Positions 1-8,218 of a stretch of DNA of 64,000 nt are shown here, piece by piece. The DNA lies in NCBI GenBank assembly GCA_043753895.1, contig JAYUWK010000160.1:62001-126000 (forward strand). The letters run 5' to 3'. The stretch's first letter is position 1. Each line of letters begins with the position of its first letter. The stretch is from WLMZ01 sp043753895. Lineage in GTDB: Bacteria; Actinomycetota; Acidimicrobiia; Acidimicrobiales; Ilumatobacteraceae. The position numbers were made by a program, and so were the translations under genes. Under the pieces are notes generated by a model, which saw nothing but the letters and a program-made list of their open reading frames with translations, did no database searches and was not told where the DNA came from.

Positions 1-1153
1 CGACTGAAACAGGGCCTCGCGGCCAATCCTCTTTTTGAGAGATGGTGACGTGCTCGATGGAGGCGGCCGTCAACTGACGTCGAATCTCATCGAACCAATG
101 TCCACCCTTTGAATGGAGGATTCCGACGCTGTCAGTGCAGGCAGATCCTCGGGAGACGATGTCCGCAACCACCCAGGCTGCTTGCGCTCGAAATTTGCCG
201 GAGACAACCTTTGGTCGGGCACCGGTCTTGTCACATCGCGTGAAATCCGGAATCGTGCCATCATCACCGTGGTCCATGTTCGCTACAAGTGGCATGGCAA
301 AGGCAGCTATCTCGGCGGTGTTGCGGAAGTTTCGCTCGAGGCGGAATGACGTTGCGATACTCACGCCAGCTTCGCGCCAAGTGAAGCGCCTGGGGTAGAT
401 CTGCTGGGCGGCATCGAGTATGAATGTCTCGGAGTACTCCGGCGCGAGTTGCACTTGGATGGCACGCACTTGATTCGCCGAGAAGTCCTGCGCTTCGTCG
501 ACGATCACAACGTGATAAGGATTGGCCATCTGTTTGCTCGCGTGAAGATTCGCGACATCATTATGGTCGAGGAGCTTCTGCGAGGCTTTCCACCGACTAA
601 ACGGGACAATCACCTCAGCGAGTATCCGTTGCCGCATAGGAATCTCCACTCGCGGTGACGCGCCTCGTCCGATTCGTCGAAATCCAGGAGTTGCGTAGTC
701 CGACAGATTCGCGAGTGGCAATCTGCCCAGCACGTAGTCAACTTCCTCCAAGAGAAAGGCGCGCGACAACTGAAGTGGCAGCCCGAAGTTGGCAATGACG
801 TTTTCGATATCCTCAAGCTGCGCTAGTTGCGGCCGCCCAGTGGCTTGCCACGCCCATTTAGCAAATGTGCTCACCTCGACTTGTACGTCGCCTTCGACTT
901 GGTCTTGGACCAAGGCCTCGATGTACCCGCGGAGCGTTCTGTTGTAGGTCAAGACGAGGATCCTTGGGGGACCGTCAATGTGACCGTCGCGTCGGCGTCG
1001 ATTCCAGAACCGACTCTCCTGCTTGAGTCGCAATAGTGCGGTGGTGGTCTTCCCGCTGCCAGCGGCCCCCCTGATAAGGGTTGTCCCAAGCTTGTGATCG
1101 TTGATCACTGTCAACTGTTCTGACGTTGGCTTTCGGGGCCCCAAAACCTTCAT
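1..1153 (-). CDS. UvrD/Rep-like DNA helicase, 3' end outside window
   Basis: The reading frame is open from an ATG at 1153 to the left edge, so the C-terminus is missing. It shows the motifs of superfamily 1 helicases: a Q-motif-like PTSEQL at residues 9-14, a Walker A GAAGSGKT at about 29-36, and a Walker B VDEAQD at about 218-223, followed by a motif III/IV-like stretch (LDAAQQIYPRRFTW) and SFRLERNFRNT. A GGGAG sequence lies about 10 bases before the ATG. The expected role is ATP-driven DNA unwinding. Short UvrD-like helicases of this type are common in defence islands and mobile DNA, and a nuclease-like gene follows on the same strand. The specific role is unknown. Confidence 0.85.
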   Translation of the reverse strand, partial: MKVLGPRKPTSEQLTVINDHKLGTTLIRGAAGSGKTTTALLRLKQESRFWNRRRRDGHIDGPPRILVLTYNRTLRGYIEALVQDQVEGDVQVEVSTFAKWAWQATGRPQLAQLEDIENVIANFGLPLQLSRAFLLEEVDYVLGRLPLANLSDYATPGFRRIGRGASPRVEIPMRQRILAEVIVPFSRWKASQKLLDHNDVANLHASKQMANPYHVVIVDEAQDFSANQVRAIQVQLAPEYSETFILDAAQQIYPRRFTWREAGVSIATSFRLERNFRNTAEIAAFAMPLVANMDHGDDGTIPDFTRCDKTGARPKVVSGKFRAQAAWVVADIVSRGSACTDSVGILHSKGGHWFDEIRRQLTAASIEHVTISQKEDWPRGPVSV

Positions 1154-1519
1154 GCTCGTATACGCTCCCTGCCGCAGGATGCTAGCACTGGCGTCTATGC
1201 GGCAATCTCGAAAGACGAGGAGCACTCGTCGAAGGCGCTGATGGACCTACCATCAGGGGCGGCGGTGACGGTGGAGTTCGGTCAGTCGCCCTTTGAGCGG
1301 CACCATCGCTGTTAATAGTCGTCCCTCCGGGAACTCGTTTATGGGGCACGGTGGAGCACGTGGAGATGGGCAGACCACCGTGTCACTTTCCCGCATCCGC
1401 ATCCGCATCCGCATCTTGCTCGGGCAGGGAGGCCTCGGCACGAGTGTTTGGCCCGCAAGGCGCAACTCAGCGTAGGGCTGGCAGGAATTTCAGTAAGTGG
1501 GGGTGGCCTGAGCGCAGGG
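1154..1519. other. Gap without a supported gene
   Basis: I see no convincing coding region here. Short open frames on both strands look like random translation, with long runs of Arg, Pro and Ser. The stretch contains a hexanucleotide tandem repeat and presumably the promoter of the helicase gene that starts at 1153. No tRNA or clear terminator was recognised. Confidence 0.5.
1392..1415. repeat. (CGCATC)x4 tandem repeat
   Basis: Four perfect copies of the hexamer CGCATC lie in the non-coding gap between the nuclease-like gene and the helicase gene. It is one of several short tandem repeats in the window. Confidence 0.85.
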
Positions 1520-2449
1520 TTATTGGCGTTGTTCGGTCGCGAATGTTGGACCGTCTTCGTAAATGACATCGGTGCCGGTGGACCAGATGAGGTCGACGAG
1601 ATCTTGCGATGGTCGCTTTGGGAGGAGCACTGCGCGTGTGGCATCGGGTTCGTGGCGACCGTAGTCGGCGAGTTGCCCGATGGCCATGCGTACGTCATCG
1701 CGGTTTGCTGAGGCTTTGGCCTCGATGAGCAGGTCCGTGGTTTCGTCGTAGATGTCGCATTCGGTTGTTTCGGATCCGATGACGTAACGATGTCGGCTGG
1801 TGATTCGACCGAGAGCGGCCAGGTGTTTGACGAATCGTTCCACCAGATTTGCCTCGATCCGGTTGGCGATGGTGGCTTGATCGGTGGATCGGACAGAGTA
1901 TGTCTCAACGGAGGCTTGTTGCACGCGAAGCCTGGTGACGATGACAATCGCAGGGATGGAGGTTGTGGCGTTTAGGCGGCCGAGCCTGACAGCGGTTTGG
2001 CCAGCGAAGTCCATTGGCTCTCCTTCGCGACGTCCGCGGGCGTAGATCAGGTTCGCTTCGATGTGGCCGTCGTAGAGTCGGGTGAAGCTGTCGAGTCGTA
2101 ACCAGAAATCGACGAGCAGATCGGGTGTCGTCGAGTAGTAGGCGGGTATGCCCGAGGTGGGGGTGGGGTAGTTGCGGTCCTCGATTTGTGTGAGTCGAGC
2201 TTGAAACTGCCCTTCGGGTGCTCCGATGTACAGGTAGGTGGGTTCGCCAGCAGCGATCTGGTCTTGTAGCAACTGGAGGTTGGCGGGAGACAGCGCTGAC
2301 TTGTCGCCTTGGCGGAACTTGCCCCACCAAACAAACCCAACGGAGTCAACGACGTCTTGGTGGAGCTGCAGCGTCGATTCACCGAGGCGTTTGATCAGAC
2401 TGCGGTCCAGGTCTTTGCTGAGACTGACCACGAGGTGAGTTGTCGTCAT
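1520..2449 (-). CDS. PD-(D/E)XK nuclease-like protein, possible restriction/defence nuclease
   Basis: The 309-aa protein has a C-terminal PD-(D/E)XK-like core: Glu204, Asp232, the E-A-K triad member at 243-245, then a helix with IGQLADYGR (257-265) as in many restriction-type nucleases. The N-terminal half (about 1-125) contains WWGKF, TYLYIG and FQARLTQIE, an arrangement that reminds me of PUA/EVE-type modified-base readers; this is only a suggestion. It lies upstream of and on the same strand as a UvrD-like helicase, 366 bases apart. A nuclease with a modified-base reader would fit a type IV-like restriction enzyme. The fold assignment rests on motif spacing only, and the substrate is unknown. 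Confidence 0.6.
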   Translation of the reverse strand: MTTTHLVVSLSKDLDRSLIKRLGESTLQLHQDVVDSVGFVWWGKFRQGDKSALSPANLQLLQDQIAAGEPTYLYIGAPEGQFQARLTQIEDRNYPTPTSGIPAYYSTTPDLLVDFWLRLDSFTRLYDGHIEANLIYARGRREGEPMDFAGQTAVRLGRLNATTSIPAIVIVTRLRVQQASVETYSVRSTDQATIANRIEANLVERFVKHLAALGRITSRHRYVIGSETTECDIYDETTDLLIEAKASANRDDVRMAIGQLADYGRHEPDATRAVLLPKRPSQDLVDLIWSTGTDVIYEDGPTFATEQRQ

Positions 2450-2485
2450 TGGGTTCTCCTGAGCGTTCGCTCACGGTGAGCCATA

Positions 2486-2845
2486 ATGGGTACCGTGACT
2501 CCTGCGGATCTTACGGACCTCAGAATCGCCCTCGCGCGTTTCGCCGATGAGCGCGACTGGGCGGGCTTTCACACACCGAAGAACCTGATGCTCGCGTTGG
2601 TGGGCGAGGTGGGTGAGCTGGCGAGCGAACTTCAATGGAAGACCGAACAACAGATTGCAGAAGTTGCCGGAGACGAGCGGGTTCGCCTCGGGGACGAACT
2701 CGCAGACGTTCTGTTCTACGTAATCCGTCTGGCGGACGTGCTGAACGTGGACCTGGTTGTTGCCGCCGAACGCAAGTTGGCGGACAACACGAGGCGTTAT
2801 CCAGCGAGTGAGGTTTTCGGGTCGGCGAAGAAGATGCCGCACTGA
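2486..2845 (+). CDS. MazG-like nucleotide pyrophosphohydrolase
   Basis: The 119-aa protein matches the all-alpha NTP pyrophosphatase (MazG/DCTPP) family in length and motifs. EVGELASELQW at about 43-53 and DELADVLFYVIRLAD at about 71-85 supply the acidic metal ligands, and KLADNTRRYP is a typical tail. Such enzymes hydrolyse (often non-canonical) nucleoside triphosphates to monophosphate and pyrophosphate. It starts divergently from the nuclease-like gene, 36 bases away, so the two may share a promoter region. MazG-like genes are frequent in phages and islands, which fits this accessory neighbourhood. Confidence 0.85.
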   Translation: MGTVTPADLTDLRIALARFADERDWAGFHTPKNLMLALVGEVGELASELQWKTEQQIAEVAGDERVRLGDELADVLFYVIRLADVLNVDLVVAAERKLADNTRRYPASEVFGSAKKMPH

Positions 2846-2950
2846 TTGCCCGTTAGCGACACCCTCGATCAGCCGAAAGCAGTAGCCGGGTTGGTCCGTC
2901 GAAGGGTCGGTCGGGATAGCGGACATGGGCGTTTCGTTAGTGTCCCGGGT

Positions 2951-3139
2951 ATGAACGAGGCCGAATTCGCGAAGCGGGCGAGGGCGCAGAATCGTCGGCT
3001 GCTTCGTGATGTCGCTGCGTTGAAGTCGTACGTCGATGACGGTTGGCCTGTGTGGCGGATTGCTGAGCGTCATGTTTTGAAACCTGCCGAGGTGCGTCGT
3101 GCCCTTGCATCGGCTGGGATTGGTGTGCCCTCCGAATAG
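2951..3139 (+). CDS. Small HTH-like protein of unknown function
   Basis: A 62-aa protein starting at ATG 2951. The open frame extends upstream to a TTG at 2846, but that extension has no family-like sequence. The central part (about residues 28-58) reads like a helix-turn-helix: VDDGWPVWRIAERHVLKPAE. The protein is basic and short. It lies about 105 bases after the MazG-like gene on the same strand and ends just before the casposon-like module. A DNA-binding role is inferred; no named family was recognised. Confidence 0.5.
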   Translation: MNEAEFAKRARAQNRRLLRDVAALKSYVDDGWPVWRIAERHVLKPAEVRRALASAGIGVPSE

Positions 3140-3199
3140 TCGTTTCTGAGCGGGCTTATTCATTGGTGAGTTTCGGCATTCTGTCCGGGTGTCTCGGTT

Positions 3200-6100
3200 T
3201 CAAATCTCTGAGCAGGTGGTTTGCGTTTCGGCCCGACCTTCATTGAGACGCAAATATTGGAATAGGGCGCTGCGGTTGGGGGTGTTGCGTTTCGCGTTGG
3301 TTTGCTGGCGTGCGTGTTGGGTGGCGTGTTCGGTGAGTTTCTGACGGTCGTGGGGGCGTGGGATGCATGTGTTGGCGAGGGCGCGTTGCACGGTGCGCAG
3401 GTTCACCCCGGTGGACGTCGCGACGTCTTGGCTCCGCAGTGTGCGCAGGGTTGGGGTGATCAGGTGGTGCCAGTCGTCGTTGTCGATTGTGTATTCGGTG
3501 ACCACGTCGGTGGGATCGCTGATTCCGTTGGCGCGGTTGTCGAGGTCGTGGGCTTCTTTGCCGATGTAGGTGACGGGTTGGATGGCGTGGACGGGGCGTC
3601 TTTGGAGGAGCCCGATGGTCTCGCCGCGCACGGGCTCTCCGTCTGGTCCGAGTGCCTTGGTTTCGGGGTGGGTGAGGTAGGTGGCGAGGATGTCGCGGAG
3701 GGTGAGCGCACGGACGGTACCGGGGCGTTCGTTGCCGTCAAGTGCTCGGGTGGTGATGGTGACGGGCTGCGAGGTGTACCGATCAATCCACGCGAGCCGC
3801 GTCCATGCCTCGGGGTTCGGGACGTACGCAGTGACCGGTTGGGACGGTGCCGGGTTGAGTGGGTCGGGGTGGGCGATGAGGACAAAGTTGGCGGGTTTGA
3901 TCTGATCGGCGTAGGGCTTGCCGTGGTTGATGTGTTTGAACCAGGCGAGGGCGTCAGGGCTGGCGACGGTGATCTTGGAGACCGCGGGTAGGTCGAGCCA
4001 TGCCGGTTGGCAGGTGTCGGGGTGGCGGAGATGTTGCCAGGCCTCGCTGATCCAATCACCTTGACCGATCGGGTTGAGGAGATGCCCGAGCCCATGTTCG
4101 GACCGCTTCACGGACCGACCGTCGGCCGTCGTGAGTTGGTAGCGCTTCGCGGAGATCGCGTAGCACCGCAGCTCTCGTTGACGTCGCGTGTTCGGGTGGT
4201 AGTTCTCGTCCTCGATGCGCAGGATCGAGCCGGGGACGACGGCAGGGTCATATGGGTTGAGTTGGCTGAAAGTGTCGATAATGGTTTGCACTTGTTTCCA
4301 TGACAGGGCCAGCACGGCGGGAGTGCCGTTGTTGTCATGCGTTCCGCCCGGGCAGTTGATGAGTGACGGTTTGCGGGTGGCGACGATGGCCATGGAGTCG
4401 GTGTCGCAGAATGCGTAGGTGCCGCCCGCGGCGGTGACTTCGTGTTCGAGCAGGGCGAGCATCAGTCGTGCTGCTCCGGTGAGGAAGGCAGCGATGGGCG
4501 GGGCGCAGTAGTCGCCGGGGTCTTCGGGTGTGATTGTGGTGACGGTGAATGGTTCGCGGTCCGCGTGTACGACGATGGGGACCGGGTCGGGTGCGTGTTT
4601 GCGGTCGTATTGGGCGAGGATCCCGAACCCGGTCGCGTTGGCGAGTGTTTTGAGGAACTGGGTGGAGCGGGTGTCGTTGTCGTGTCGGGCACGGTGGCGT
4701 TCCTCGACCACGGCGGCGAAGAAGTCGTCACGTTTCGGGTTGATCTCAACGCGTCCATGTAGCCGTGCTGTTTTCAAGCTGGTGGCGGGTTTGTTGGCGG
4801 TGAGTTGGTAGGCGCGTTTGATGATCGGGGTGGGTCCGCCGAGCAATTGGGCCGCAATGATGTCGGCGAGCGGGTACCAACATGTCCGCTCGGATCGGTA
4901 GGGGTTGACACCGATACCCCATGTCGGGCTTGCGGGGTCGTATCGGGCGCGCACTGGCAGGATCGCCCCGTTCGGGTCGACCTCCACGAGGGTGTGCAAC
5001 ATCGGCCATAGCGCTTTGTCGAAGCAGCGGTCGCGCAGATCGGGCGAGTCGACGAGTGCGCGGACCTCTGCGGTGTTGTCGGTGGCGATGAGTTGGTCGC
5101 TGGTGATCATCGGCCAGGTGCGCATCAGGGTGTTGCAGGTCATGTACATCGAGGTGAAGTCGCAGTAGACGACGGGGACGTCGAGGCGACGGATGCGGCA
5201 TTCGGAGCGACCTCCGTAGAACGCGGCTATGCCGTAGCCGGCCATTTCATGCGAGAGCCATCCGTCGCGTTCGTGGAACGGCTCGATGCCGAACGCCGCC
5301 CAGTACGCCTTACCAATCGTCGCGGCGGAGAACGCTTGGCGTGCTGGGAGTGCGACGGGGTGGCGCATGTGTTCGATGTGTAGAGCCCGGTACAGGTGTG
5401 CTGTCGCGGTGACGTCTTCACGGCAGTAGGTGATGTAGTCGGTGGTGATGGTGCCGTGGGTGACGTCACGTTTCGTGTACGGGGTGCCGAACAGGTCGCA
5501 GGCGCGTTCGAGGGTGAGGCCGCGTTGATCGGTGTGCGCGAACGCGAGGGTGCGTAAGTCCAAGAATTTGCCTCGGAAGTGTTGAACGGTGTCGGAGGTG
5601 GAGCTGAATTGGATCAGGGTGCGGTGCGCGTCGATGGTGCGTAACACGATCCGTGCCCGGTACTGGTTGTCGCCACCGTTGCGTTCCCATAACCGCAACG
5701 AGATCCCTCCACGGTTCCGGCCGCGCGCGGGGGCGGCGTGCGTGGCGAGGCGGGACAAGTCGAACGGCAGGTTGTAACCAACAATGGTGGCTTGTTGGCG
5801 GTACCCCCATTTCCACAGCACCTTCTCGACGAACTCGGTGCGTGACAACAACGGGAGCTGCGTGCGGTAACCGCGGGTGACGTCCGAGCGATGTTCGGCA
5901 ACGTACGCGTTCAAGGTTTGGAACGCGTCCGGGTTGGTGGTGGGGAGGTCATCGGCGTAGAAGATGCCTTCTTCATGACAGACGGTTCCGGGTTGGGCGT
6001 CTTGGGCGTCGACGTAGAGCCGCCACACCCCGAACAACAATCGTTGTGTTGCATCGGTGCTGGTTTCACAGTCGATCACCAACGTTCGTTGCGGTAACTC

Positions 6101-6214
6101 GCGCATCGTTGGTGGCCGCCACTTCTTGACGTTCGGGTCTCGTTCGAGATGTGATTGGCGTACCGGGTGCACCCGGATCGCGACCGGTAAGAAGTCGAAC
6201 TCGGGGCTGGTCAT
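3200..6214 (-). CDS. Family B DNA polymerase with 3'-5' exonuclease
   Basis: The 1004-aa protein carries the complete motif set of B-family polymerases. Exo I is VIDCE (Asp48, Glu50), Exo II is NLPFD (148-152) and Exo III is YCRED (263-267). Polymerase motif A is YCDFTSMY (Asp352), motif B is KTLANATGFG (from Lys522) and motif C is CDTDS (Asp604, Asp606). All catalytic acids are present, so both proofreading and synthesis look functional. The start overlaps the stop of the HNH gene by four bases (ATGA), so it is the last gene of a coupled four-gene run. In casposons PolB is thought to copy the element. The C-terminal third (after about residue 650) is not recognised, but near residues 945-965 it contains an HTH-like segment (RSQDVATSTGVNLRTVQRAL). 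Confidence 0.9.
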   Translation of the reverse strand: MTSPEFDFLPVAIRVHPVRQSHLERDPNVKKWRPPTMRELPQRTLVIDCETSTDATQRLLFGVWRLYVDAQDAQPGTVCHEEGIFYADDLPTTNPDAFQTLNAYVAEHRSDVTRGYRTQLPLLSRTEFVEKVLWKWGYRQQATIVGYNLPFDLSRLATHAAPARGRNRGGISLRLWERNGGDNQYRARIVLRTIDAHRTLIQFSSTSDTVQHFRGKFLDLRTLAFAHTDQRGLTLERACDLFGTPYTKRDVTHGTITTDYITYCREDVTATAHLYRALHIEHMRHPVALPARQAFSAATIGKAYWAAFGIEPFHERDGWLSHEMAGYGIAAFYGGRSECRIRRLDVPVVYCDFTSMYMTCNTLMRTWPMITSDQLIATDNTAEVRALVDSPDLRDRCFDKALWPMLHTLVEVDPNGAILPVRARYDPASPTWGIGVNPYRSERTCWYPLADIIAAQLLGGPTPIIKRAYQLTANKPATSLKTARLHGRVEINPKRDDFFAAVVEERHRARHDNDTRSTQFLKTLANATGFGILAQYDRKHAPDPVPIVVHADREPFTVTTITPEDPGDYCAPPIAAFLTGAARLMLALLEHEVTAAGGTYAFCDTDSMAIVATRKPSLINCPGGTHDNNGTPAVLALSWKQVQTIIDTFSQLNPYDPAVVPGSILRIEDENYHPNTRRQRELRCYAISAKRYQLTTADGRSVKRSEHGLGHLLNPIGQGDWISEAWQHLRHPDTCQPAWLDLPAVSKITVASPDALAWFKHINHGKPYADQIKPANFVLIAHPDPLNPAPSQPVTAYVPNPEAWTRLAWIDRYTSQPVTITTRALDGNERPGTVRALTLRDILATYLTHPETKALGPDGEPVRGETIGLLQRRPVHAIQPVTYIGKEAHDLDNRANGISDPTDVVTEYTIDNDDWHHLITPTLRTLRSQDVATSTGVNLRTVQRALANTCIPRPHDRQKLTEHATQHARQQTNAKRNTPNRSALFQYLRLNEGRAETQTTCSEI

Positions 6215-6582
6215 GTCAGGCCGCCATCAATGTCGCCGTGAAGGTTGAGATCGATGTAGGCGATCTCGTCAGCGCAGCCTTGCAACACTGCGGCAAGTAA
6301 CGCCCAAACCGGGTTGTCGGCGTAGGTGGCGTGACGGGCAAGGAACGTCGCGATCCGACGCAACACATGCTCGATTCGGGCGGTCACAGTCCACACACCT
6401 GCGGGCGCGACGTCGATGTGTTGGGCGCGTAGATCGTTGTGGGTCAGGACGTGGTGTTGGTGGCATAGCTCGACAGTGAGTTCGTCGTGGAGGTAACTGT
6501 GGTCCGGTGCACGTCCGGTGATGTGATGGGCGTTGCGTGCCGGTTTGCCACAAAACGCGCAGGAACCTGTGGGGGCGTCCAT
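6211..6582 (-). CDS. HNH endonuclease
   Basis: A 123-aa protein with an HNH/zinc core in its first half: a CAFCGKP knuckle at 8-14, then HHITGR at about 19-24 and ELCHQHHVLTHND at about 38-50. Two Cys-x2-Cys/His-type pairs and the histidines expected of the beta-beta-alpha metal fold are visible. It overlaps its neighbours on both sides by 1-4 bases and is therefore co-translated with the polymerase. HNH genes are a regular component of casposons, although their role there is not settled. The C-terminal 70 residues are unrecognised. Confidence 0.8.
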   Translation of the reverse strand: MDAPTGSCAFCGKPARNAHHITGRAPDHSYLHDELTVELCHQHHVLTHNDLRAQHIDVAPAGVWTVTARIEHVLRRIATFLARHATYADNPVWALLAAVLQGCADEIAYIDLNLHGDIDGGLT

Positions 6583-7142
6583 CAGGCCACCATCCGATAG
6601 ATCGACTCGAAATCGAACCGGCGACGCCGCGCGAGTTCATCGATCACATCAGGGTCGGTTTCCAGTTCGACACCGCCAACGCGTTGCCCGGTGAAACGCG
6701 CCAGGCGGGAATCGTCACCGGTCATCAGGTAGTGACGGATCGCGGAGTGGTAACGCCCAATGTTCGACGCGGTGTGTGAACCGCGGACATCCACCGACAC
6801 GGCTTGCCCGGCCGAGTAGACGTACATCGGTCGGAACAACCGGTCCGCGACGGTGGCGTGCCAACCACCTCTCTTGTTCGCGATCGCGTCACCCGCCCAC
6901 CAAGACACCACATTCAACGCGACCCCCTCGCTGCGGGCCGCATCCGCAATCGGGATGCCTTCGCGTCGCGCCAGGGCAACAACGTTCAACGCGTCAGAAC
7001 GCGCTTGCTGCGCCCCTGGCGGCAGAGCGGCCCAATCGGCCCGGTTACTCACCGTGTGACTGGTGCGGCGTTGCTCGCTATACGACGCGAAACCGCGTTC
7101 ACGGGCGAGGGCGTTGCGGCGCACCATGTTCGACGCCGCCAT
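6582..7142 (-). CDS. 186-aa conserved-looking protein with HTH-like segment
   Basis: I do not recognise a named family. The middle contains an HTH-like segment (GIPIADAARSEGVALNVVSWW, about 62-82) and the C-terminal half has a compact, strongly patterned block (VRGSHTASNIGRYHSAIRHYL and ELETDPDVIDELARR). The gene overlaps the HNH gene and the preceding small HTH gene at stop/start codons, which argues that it is a core part of the element and not cargo. A DNA-binding or regulatory role is possible. It could be the analogue of a replication-associated or transposition-accessory protein. Confidence 0.65.
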   Translation of the reverse strand: MAASNMVRRNALARERGFASYSEQRRTSHTVSNRADWAALPPGAQQARSDALNVVALARREGIPIADAARSEGVALNVVSWWAGDAIANKRGGWHATVADRLFRPMYVYSAGQAVSVDVRGSHTASNIGRYHSAIRHYLMTGDDSRLARFTGQRVGGVELETDPDVIDELARRRRFDFESIYRMVA

Positions 7143-7345
7143 CAGAGGCCACCCTTACCCGAGTCGGTGGTCGTGATCGACTGCCGTTGTCGAGCGAGAC
7201 GTTCAACGTCGACACGTTCGAAGAGACGACCTAGCGGTGTGATTGTCGAGGGCAGCTGCCCGCTGGAGGCGAGTTGACGGACCCTTTCAGCGGACAAGCC
7301 GAGGAGTCGGGCGGATTGGGAAACGGTGAGTTGCTCAGTGTTCAT
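7142..7345 (-). CDS. Small excisionase/MerR-like HTH protein
   Basis: A 67-aa protein starting at ATG 7345. Residues 5-45 (LTVSQSARLLGLSAERVRQL through LGRLFERVDVERL) form a typical winged-helix of the MerR/Xis type used by excisionases and small repressors. It is the first gene of the leftward operon, opposite a second MerR-like gene that starts at 7406, so it is well placed to control the divergent promoters. The open frame continues 54 codons upstream, but that part crosses the intergenic region and the other gene's start, so the shorter form is preferred. Confidence 0.7.
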   Translation of the reverse strand: MNTEQLTVSQSARLLGLSAERVRQLASSGQLPSTITPLGRLFERVDVERLARQRQSITTTDSGKGGL

Positions 7346-7405
7346 GCACCCAGAGTGGAACCACCACACTGCATCCGCAAGACACAAACTGATGTAAGAT
7401 GGGAT
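7346..7405. promoter_or_regulatory. Divergent promoter region of the casposon-like operons
   Basis: Sixty bases separate the two divergent start codons, so both operons must be transcribed from here. On the plus strand a TGATGTAAGAT stretch at 7390-7400 resembles an extended -10 box very close to the ATG at 7406, which would give a nearly leaderless transcript. No good -35 box was seen for either direction. Control by one or both adjacent HTH proteins is inferred from position. Confidence 0.4.
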
Positions 7406-8209
7406 ATGACCGAGACCGATGGGTGGACGAACAAGGACCTGATCGAAGGCGCTCTGAAACGCGGATATATCCTGACAGAACGCAAGATTGTCGACTGGAC
7501 CGCACACGGGCTGCTGGACCGACCAAAGGTTCGCGGTACAGGTCGTGGTTCACAACTATCTGTAAGACCGGATCATCAAGCAGAACTGTTATGGGTGTTG
7601 CTCAAACAGCAAACGGCAGCAACCAAAATCGCTGCGCTGGCCAACATCCCTGTCTATGCGTGGTTGGGATGGGGTGAGCGGTACATCTCGATCGGACAGG
7701 TACGCAAAGCAATGCGCACCTTCGCCGACGACGAAGGACACTCCCCAGCTACACGTGCACGCCAAACCGCACGCGACCACCTGAACACCCTCAACCTCGA
7801 CCTCCCCCCTTCCCAACGCAGAGAGTTGGAGAACGTCATCATCGACGCCACCGCCACCGACCTTCCAAACCTGGACCACTTCGCGCAACGATTCGCCCCC
7901 GCGCTACAAGGCGTCACAAGTGCGGACGGCACAACAATCGATCGAGCAACGATCGACAACACTGTCTGGGTCATCGATTGTCGACTGCGCGCCGCACACG
8001 CATTCCGAACCGGGGCCGACGCAACACTGTTCCCCGATCAGACGCTGCGAAGCATCCAAGCCTTCCACCAACAAACAGCGTCCGAGTACGCCAGCAAACA
8101 ACAACTCAACATTCGCGACCTCCACCAAGAACTCGCCAACCGCGCCTGCGTCACACTCCTACTCCACCTCGGCCGACAACTCAGCCCTGTCCCACCAACC
8201 GGAACCTAA
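7406..8209 (+). CDS. MerR-like HTH protein preceding Cas1
   Basis: The 267-aa protein starts at ATG 7406, just after a -10-like element. The first 70 residues look like a MerR-type winged helix: WTNKDLIEGALKRG, then LTERKIVDWTAHGLLDRPKV. The rest is helical and unrecognised. The gene ends nine bases before the cas1 start, so the two are probably one transcript. Casposons usually encode one or more HTH proteins. Here it may regulate the divergent promoters or assist Cas1; neither can be shown from sequence. Confidence 0.65.
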   Translation: MTETDGWTNKDLIEGALKRGYILTERKIVDWTAHGLLDRPKVRGTGRGSQLSVRPDHQAELLWVLLKQQTAATKIAALANIPVYAWLGWGERYISIGQVRKAMRTFADDEGHSPATRARQTARDHLNTLNLDLPPSQRRELENVIIDATATDLPNLDHFAQRFAPALQGVTSADGTTIDRATIDNTVWVIDCRLRAAHAFRTGADATLFPDQTLRSIQAFHQQTASEYASKQQLNIRDLHQELANRACVTLLLHLGRQLSPVPPTGT

Positions 8210-8218
8210 ACAGCAACC

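Noticed and set aside
1339..1947. A 202-codon frame on the minus strand near the nuclease gene
   Set aside because: It overlaps the PD-(D/E)XK gene in another frame and is Ser/Pro/Thr-rich without family features.
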